This document shows, piece by piece, positions 59,471-64,000 of a stretch of 64,000 bases of DNA; position 1 is the stretch's first letter; every line of letters starts with the position of its first letter. A program made the position numbers and the translations under genes. This DNA is from Pseudomonas alloputida (lineage in GTDB: Bacteria; Pseudomonadota; Gammaproteobacteria; Pseudomonadales; Pseudomonadaceae), in NCBI RefSeq assembly GCF_021283545.2, contig NZ_CP128540.1, positions 6,374,597 to 6,438,596 of the forward strand, in the 5' to 3' direction. The notes beneath the pieces were generated by a model that saw only the letters and a program-made list of their open reading frames with translations, searched no databases and was not told where the DNA came from.

Positions 59471-60841
59471 TTACTTGCCGATGCAGAAGCTGGAGAAAAT
59501 CCGCCCAAGCAGGTCATCCGAGCTGAATGCTCCTGTGATCTCCCCCAGCGCATGCTGTGCCTGGCGTAAGTCCTCAGCCAGAAGCTCTCCCGCGCCCGCC
59601 AAGGTCAATTGAGCACGGCCGTGCTCCAGGTGCTCGCTGGCCTGGCGCAAGGCATCCAGATGGCGCCGGCGGGCGCTGAAGCCACTCTCTGCAGTCTGCT
59701 CATAACCCATACAGCCTTTCAGATGGTCGCGGAGCAGTTGCAGCCCTGTGTCGTCGCCCTTGGCGCTCAGGGTAATGGTCACATGGCCGTCATCGCACTG
59801 TTCCAGCGCTACCCGCTCACCACTCAGGTCGGCCTTGTTGCGAATCAGCGTGACCTTGGCCGGGTCAGGCCGCTGAGCCAGAAACTCAGGCCACAAAGCG
59901 AACGGGTCGCTGGCCTCGGGCGCAGTAGAGTCGACTACCAGCAGAACGCGGTCTGCCTCGCCAATGGCCTTCAGGGCGCGTTCCACGCCGATCTTTTCCA
60001 CATGGTCATCGGTATCGCGCAAACCGGCAGTATCGACAACGTGCAGCGGCATGCCGTCGATGTGGATATGTTCGCGCAGGATATCCCGCGTAGTGCCGGC
60101 GATGTCAGTGACGATGGCAGCTTCCCGACCAGCCAGCTGGTTCAGCAAGCTCGATTTACCGGCATTCGGCCGGCCGGCAATGACTACCGTCATGCCGTCA
60201 CGCAGCAAGGCGCCCTGCCCGGCCTCGCGCTGCACAGTGGATAACTCGCTGCGCACGGCATCAAGCATCGACAGCACGTGGCCATCGGCGAGGAAGTCGA
60301 TCTCTTCTTCAGGAAAATCGATCGCCGCCTCGACGTAAATACGCAAGGCAATCAACGCCTCGGTGAGGCTGTGCACACGCCTGGAGAATTCCCCTTGCAG
60401 CGAGCGCAGGGCGTTGCGCGCTGCCTGGCTGGAACTGGCCTCGATCAGGTCGGCGATGGCTTCAGCCTGCGCCAGGTCGAGCTTGTCGTTGAGGAAGGCG
60501 CGCTCGCTGAACTCGCCCGGGCGGGCCAGACGACAGCCGACTTGTACACAGCGCTGCAGCAGCATGTCCAAGACCACAGGGCCACCGTGTCCCTGCAGTT
60601 CAAGCACGTCCTCGCCAGTGAACGAATTAGGCCCTGGAAAGAACAGAGCAATCCCTTCGTCCAGCACCAGCCCTTCATCGTCGCGGAATGGACCGTAATG
60701 GGCATGCCGCGGGGTCAGGGTGCGGCCGGTGATCAACAGGCCGGCCTTGGCAGCCAGAGGGCCGGACAACCTGACAATTCCCACACCGCCCCGGCCCTGG
60801 GCCGTGGCGATGGCGGCGATGGTTTCACGCACAGTGTTCAT
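59471..60841 (-). CDS. mnmE: MnmE (TrmE), GTPase for tRNA wobble-uridine modification
   Basis: The 456-residue protein has the N-terminal tetrahydrofolate-binding domain ([21 protein letters not shown]), the G domain with [32 protein letters not shown] and NKADL. The C-terminal Cys-containing FCIGK binds the modification intermediate. It works with MnmG. Confidence 0.97.
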
Positions 60842-60880
60842 GCTCGAAAGCCTCTACGACAAAAACGACAGATAGCAAAA

Positions 60881-60907
60881 ACGCCCCACTAGGGGGCGTT
60901 TTTTATT
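60881..60907. terminator. terminator between yidC and mnmE
   Basis: AACGCCCC pairs with GGGGGCGTT around a short loop, with A-rich and T-rich flanks, so it can work on both strands. Confidence 0.82.
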
Positions 60908-60929
60908 CACAGGCTAGCGTATTAGCCCG

Positions 60930-62612
60930 TCAAGCAGCAGCTTTTTTGGTAGCTGCTTCGATACGGCGAGTGATGTACCACTGCTGCGAAATCGACAGGC
61001 AGTTGTTCACAACCCAGTACAGCACCAGACCGGCAGGGAACCACAGGAAGAAGAAGGTGAAGATGATTGGCATCATTTTCATCACCTTGGCCTGCATCGG
61101 ATCCGGCGGAGTCGGGTTCAGGCGCTGCTGGATGAACATGGTGGCGCCCATGATGATCGGCAGGATGAAGAACGGATCCTTGATCGACAGGTCGGTAATC
61201 CACAGGATCCACGGGGCCTGGCGCATTTCCACGCTTTCCAGCAATACCCAGTACAGGGCCAGGAATACCGGCATCTGCACCAGGATCGGCAGGCAGCCGC
61301 CCAGTGGGTTGATCTTCTCTTTCTTGTAAAGCTCCATCATCGCCTGGGACATCTTCTGGCGATCGTCACCGAAGCGTTCCTTGAGTGCGGCGAGCTTAGG
61401 TGCAACGGCACGCATACGCGCCATGGAGCGGTAGCTGGCAGCCGACAGCGGGAAGAACAGGCCTTTGATCAACATGGTCAGCACGATGATCGACCAGCCC
61501 CAGTTACCCAGCAGGCTGTGGATATGTTGCAGCAGCCAGAAGATCGGCTGGGCGATGAACCACAGGAAGCCGTAGTCGACGGTCAATTCCAGGCCTGGGG
61601 ACAACTCTTTCAGCTTGGACTGGATCTTCGGGCCGGCGTACAGCAGGGCACTGGTTTCGACCTTGCCGCCAGCCGGTACGCTGATAACCGGGCCGGTGTA
61701 GCCGATGATGTAGTTGCCCTGGCTATCCTTGCGGGTCTGGACAACGTTGTTGTCCGACTTGGCCGGAATCCAGGCGGTCACGAAGTAGTGCTGCAGCCAG
61801 GCAACCCAGCCGCCGGACACATTTTCTTTCAAACTACCTTTGTCGATGTCCTTCATCGAGACCTTTTTGTAAGGCTCAGAAGCTGTCCACAGGGCAGCAC
61901 CCAGGTAGGTCGCGGTGCCGGTGGCAGTACTGGAGGACGGATCGCCGCTGGCATCACGCTTGAGCTGGGCAAACATGTTGCCGTTCCAGGCCTGGCCGCT
62001 CTGGTTGTCGATCAGGTAGCTGACATTCAGGTCGTACTCACCGCGCTTGAAGCTGAAACGCTTGATGTAGTTGACACCGTTGTCACTGAACTTCAGGTCT
62101 ACCACCAGTTGTTCCTGGCCATCGGCCAGCTGGTAGCTCTTCTGTTCGGCGGCATACAGGGGACGGCCGCTGGCGCGGGCATCCGGGCCGTCGGTACCGG
62201 TCAGACCGCTTTGTGCCAGGTAAACACGCTCACCACCGTTGTCGAACAACTGGAATGGAATGTTCGGGTGGTCTTGACGGCGTGGGTACTTCGGCAGGTT
62301 CAGCTGGACGATGTCACCACCGACCGGATCGATAGCCAGTTCCAGAACGTCGGTCTTGACTCGGATCAGGTCCTTGCTGAGTGCGACCGGTGCCAGTTCG
62401 GCAGGGCTCGATTCGGCGTTGGCGCTCGGTACATCGGCGCTGGCACCGTTGTTACCGGCCGGCACGCCATCGGGCAAGCCCGGAGCAACAGTGCTGGCAG
62501 CAGTATTCTGAGTCGGCAGGGCAGCCTGGCCGTAGTCATCGTTCCACTTCAGGACCATGACGTAGGACACGACTGCCAGCGCGGCGATCAGGATCGTGCG
62601 TTTAATATCCAT
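60930..62612 (-). CDS. yidC: YidC membrane-protein insertase
   Basis: The 560-residue protein has an N-terminal membrane anchor (MDIKRTILIAALAVVSYVMVL), a large periplasmic beta-sandwich domain and the conserved five-helix insertase core. The core includes GNWGWSIIVLTMLIKGLFFPLS and PILVQMPVFLALYWVLLESVEMR (in part). It inserts small membrane proteins such as AtpE, encoded nearby. Confidence 0.97.
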   Translation of the reverse strand: MDIKRTILIAALAVVSYVMVLKWNDDYGQAALPTQNTAASTVAPGLPDGVPAGNNGASADVPSANAESSPAELAPVALSKDLIRVKTDVLELAIDPVGGDIVQLNLPKYPRRQDHPNIPFQLFDNGGERVYLAQSGLTGTDGPDARASGRPLYAAEQKSYQLADGQEQLVVDLKFSDNGVNYIKRFSFKRGEYDLNVSYLIDNQSGQAWNGNMFAQLKRDASGDPSSSTATGTATYLGAALWTASEPYKKVSMKDIDKGSLKENVSGGWVAWLQHYFVTAWIPAKSDNNVVQTRKDSQGNYIIGYTGPVISVPAGGKVETSALLYAGPKIQSKLKELSPGLELTVDYGFLWFIAQPIFWLLQHIHSLLGNWGWSIIVLTMLIKGLFFPLSAASYRSMARMRAVAPKLAALKERFGDDRQKMSQAMMELYKKEKINPLGGCLPILVQMPVFLALYWVLLESVEMRQAPWILWITDLSIKDPFFILPIIMGATMFIQQRLNPTPPDPMQAKVMKMMPIIFTFFFLWFPAGLVLYWVVNNCLSISQQWYITRRIEAATKKAAA

Positions 62613-62614
62613 GA

Positions 62615-62860
62615 TTACTCGGCTATCGAAGAAGTTCGGGAGGAAGGAGCGGGTGGAACGGGGTCGTAACCGCCGTCATTCCACGGATGACAACGCCCCA
62701 GGCGACGAACGGCCAGCCACCCACCACGCCAGATGCCATGGTTTTCGATGGCTTCATACGCGTAACAGGAGCAACTGGGGAAAAACCGACAGTGATTGGC
62801 CATCAGAGGACTAATGGCATAACGGTAAAACTGGATCGGAACGAGTGCCAGTTTACGCAT
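62615..62860 (-). CDS. yidD: YidD membrane-protein insertion efficiency factor
   Basis: The 81-residue protein has the YidD core [28 protein letters not shown] with three conserved Cys and [23 protein letters not shown] (in part). It lies 2 bp from yidC and overlaps rnpA by 8 bases, the universal order rpmH-rnpA-yidD-yidC. Confidence 0.95.
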
Positions 62861-63257
62861 CTTGGCTGTCTACCCCTGCGGAATTGGCGGTGACTGCTGG
62901 TGTCGGCCGGCTGCGCGCCAGGCGTTTCCAGAGCTTGCCAAAATGTTGGTGCAATTCCGGGTTTTCTATCTCACCCAATCCCTTGCGCGCGACGATCACG
63001 ATGTCCAGACCGGCAAGCAATTGCTGGTTCAGACGAAAGGAATCGCGCATCAAGCGCTTGAGGCGGTTGCGTTGAACGGCGAGCTTGACACTCTTCTTGC
63101 CGATTACCAAGCCAAGGCGTGGGTGATCGAGGCCGTTCTCGCGAGCAAGGATCAGCAGGTTTTTCCCTGGAACCTTGCCGGTTGGGGAGTCGAAGACCGC
63201 TTTGAAATGCCGGGGTGTAAGCAGTCGCTTTTCCCGACTGAAGTCCTGACTCACCAC
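62853..63257 (-). CDS. rnpA: RNase P protein component
   Basis: The 134-residue basic protein has the RnpA signature [27 protein letters not shown] (in part). It helps the RNA subunit mature tRNA 5-prime ends. The start is taken as GTG 63257, the first of two adjacent GTG codons, giving the usual [15 protein letters not shown]-terminus. The open frame to 63350 overlaps rpmH and is not used. Confidence 0.93.
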
Positions 63258-63270
63258 CTGTGCCGAAAAA

Positions 63271-63405
63271 TCAAATGGCCAGACGCTTACGGCCTTTGGC
63301 ACGACGACGCGACAGAACAGCACGGCCGTTCTTGGTAGCCATACGGGCACGGAAACCGTGGGTGCGGGCGCGCTTGATGGTGCTTGGTTGGAAAGTACGT
63401 TTCAT
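63271..63405 (-). CDS. rpmH: 50S ribosomal protein L34
   Basis: The 44-residue protein reads [20 protein letters not shown] and continues [23 protein letters not shown], a textbook bacterial L34. It is the first gene of the rpmH-rnpA-yidD-yidC cluster and lies 13 bp before rnpA. Confidence 0.98.
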   Translation of the reverse strand: MKRTFQPSTIKRARTHGFRARMATKNGRAVLSRRRAKGRKRLAI

Positions 63406-64000
63406 GGCGTGTTACCTGGTTTGTCGACGACGGGCCGGGATGGCCCCCTTTTTAAGAGACCGGCGATTCTAGAGAAAGCAAGCCCATAGGTCAATTTCCA
63501 ACCAGTCTTTCCATATAGAGCATGTGATGGACGGTGCCTGTTGATCAGTGCCCAAGGGGTGCTTGATCGGACACACGGATCGGGGACAACATGAAAAAAA
63601 AGAAGAGACATATAAAAAGCTTTTTTGAAGAACTTATAACTCTTAAGTGGATAACCTTCTGTGGATAACCTGCGCTGGCCCATGAATTACGGGGTGTACA
63701 GAGTTTTACAACTTTGTTCTGATCCCGTGCTGCGCTTGTTCCAATCGTGAGCGAAAGCTGTGGATGAAAACACCTGTTATCCACAGCGGAGTTATCAACA
63801 GGCTAAGGGGTGGGGTTGTGCATAGCCCTCATGGTCGTTTATCCACAGGGCTTATTCACAGAGGCGAAAAGCCGTTTTGGTCGATAAATGGCTGTTTTGT
63901 CGTGGTTCCTAACGTGTCCACATGTGGATAACTGAACGCTCGACCGGTACAATGGCGGTTTGTTTTTGCCTCATCCGGCTTTCAAACTCAGGGGATATCC
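63406..64000. promoter_or_regulatory. rpmH-dnaA intergenic region: chromosomal origin (oriC)
   Basis: Consensus or near-consensus DnaA boxes occur at 63660 (TGTGGATAA), 63760 (TGTGGATGA), 63777 (TTATCCACA), 63792 (TTATCAACA), 63839 (TTATCCACA), 63852 (TTATTCACA) and 63923 (TGTGGATAA). An A+T-rich run lies at 63590-63660. The known Pseudomonas origin lies between rpmH and dnaA, and dnaA would start just to the right of the window. Promoters for rpmH and dnaA must also lie here. Confidence 0.9.

Overview
The window is chromosomal DNA from a Pseudomonas of the putida group. The right half carries the classical Pseudomonas origin neighbourhood, read on the minus strand: rpmH, rnpA, yidD, yidC, mnmE, mnmG, rsmG, parA, parB, atpIBEFHAGDC, glmU, a DeoR-type regulator and glmS. 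The extreme right is the DnaA-box-rich rpmH-dnaA intergenic region (oriC); dnaA itself lies outside. From memory, P. putida KT2440 has the same order and also carries a Tn7-like copper island beside glmS.

Region by region. 1-5.9 kb: chromosomal genes that look like a quaternary-amine uptake and oxidation cluster (rubredoxin end, aldehyde dehydrogenase, Rieske oxygenase, divergent BCCT transporter) plus a LysR regulator. 6.379-43.026 kb: a Tn7-like transposon of about 36.6 kb whose right end lies 25 bp downstream of the glmS stop codon. It is flanked by a 5-bp duplication (AAGTT at 6374-6378 and 43027-43031) and has 20-bp transposase-binding repeats at both ends. Just outside its left end sits a solo right end of a second, diverged Tn7-like element, so the attachment site appears to have been used at least twice.

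The element's cargo is mainly copper/silver resistance: periplasmic Met/His-rich proteins, CopA multicopper oxidase, CopB, a c-type cytochrome, the CopRS two-component system, a CusCBAF efflux pump, the chaperone CopZ, a P-type ATPase and small accessory proteins. CopR-type boxes and a CueR-type dyad are visible. A second cargo block (28.3-32.5 kb) has no metal genes: a STAS-HATPase protein paired with a STAS-like (DUF4325) protein, a sirtuin, a protein with a ParS/MbcA-like C-terminus, and two small unknowns.

The transposition module (32.5-43 kb) has tnsA-tnsB-tnsC in an overlapping operon, a divergently transcribed tnsD, and an additional TniQ-family gene next to the right end. tnsB is split by a 2,041-bp IS66-family element with a perfect 8-bp target duplication. 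Removing the IS and one duplication copy would restore a 670-residue frame with a complete DDE triad, so the island is probably immobile on its own at present but only recently so.

43-64 kb is ordinary core genome, with one further point of interest: the mnmG-mnmE intergenic region contains a second cluster of DnaA-box-like 9-mers beside an A+T-rich stretch.
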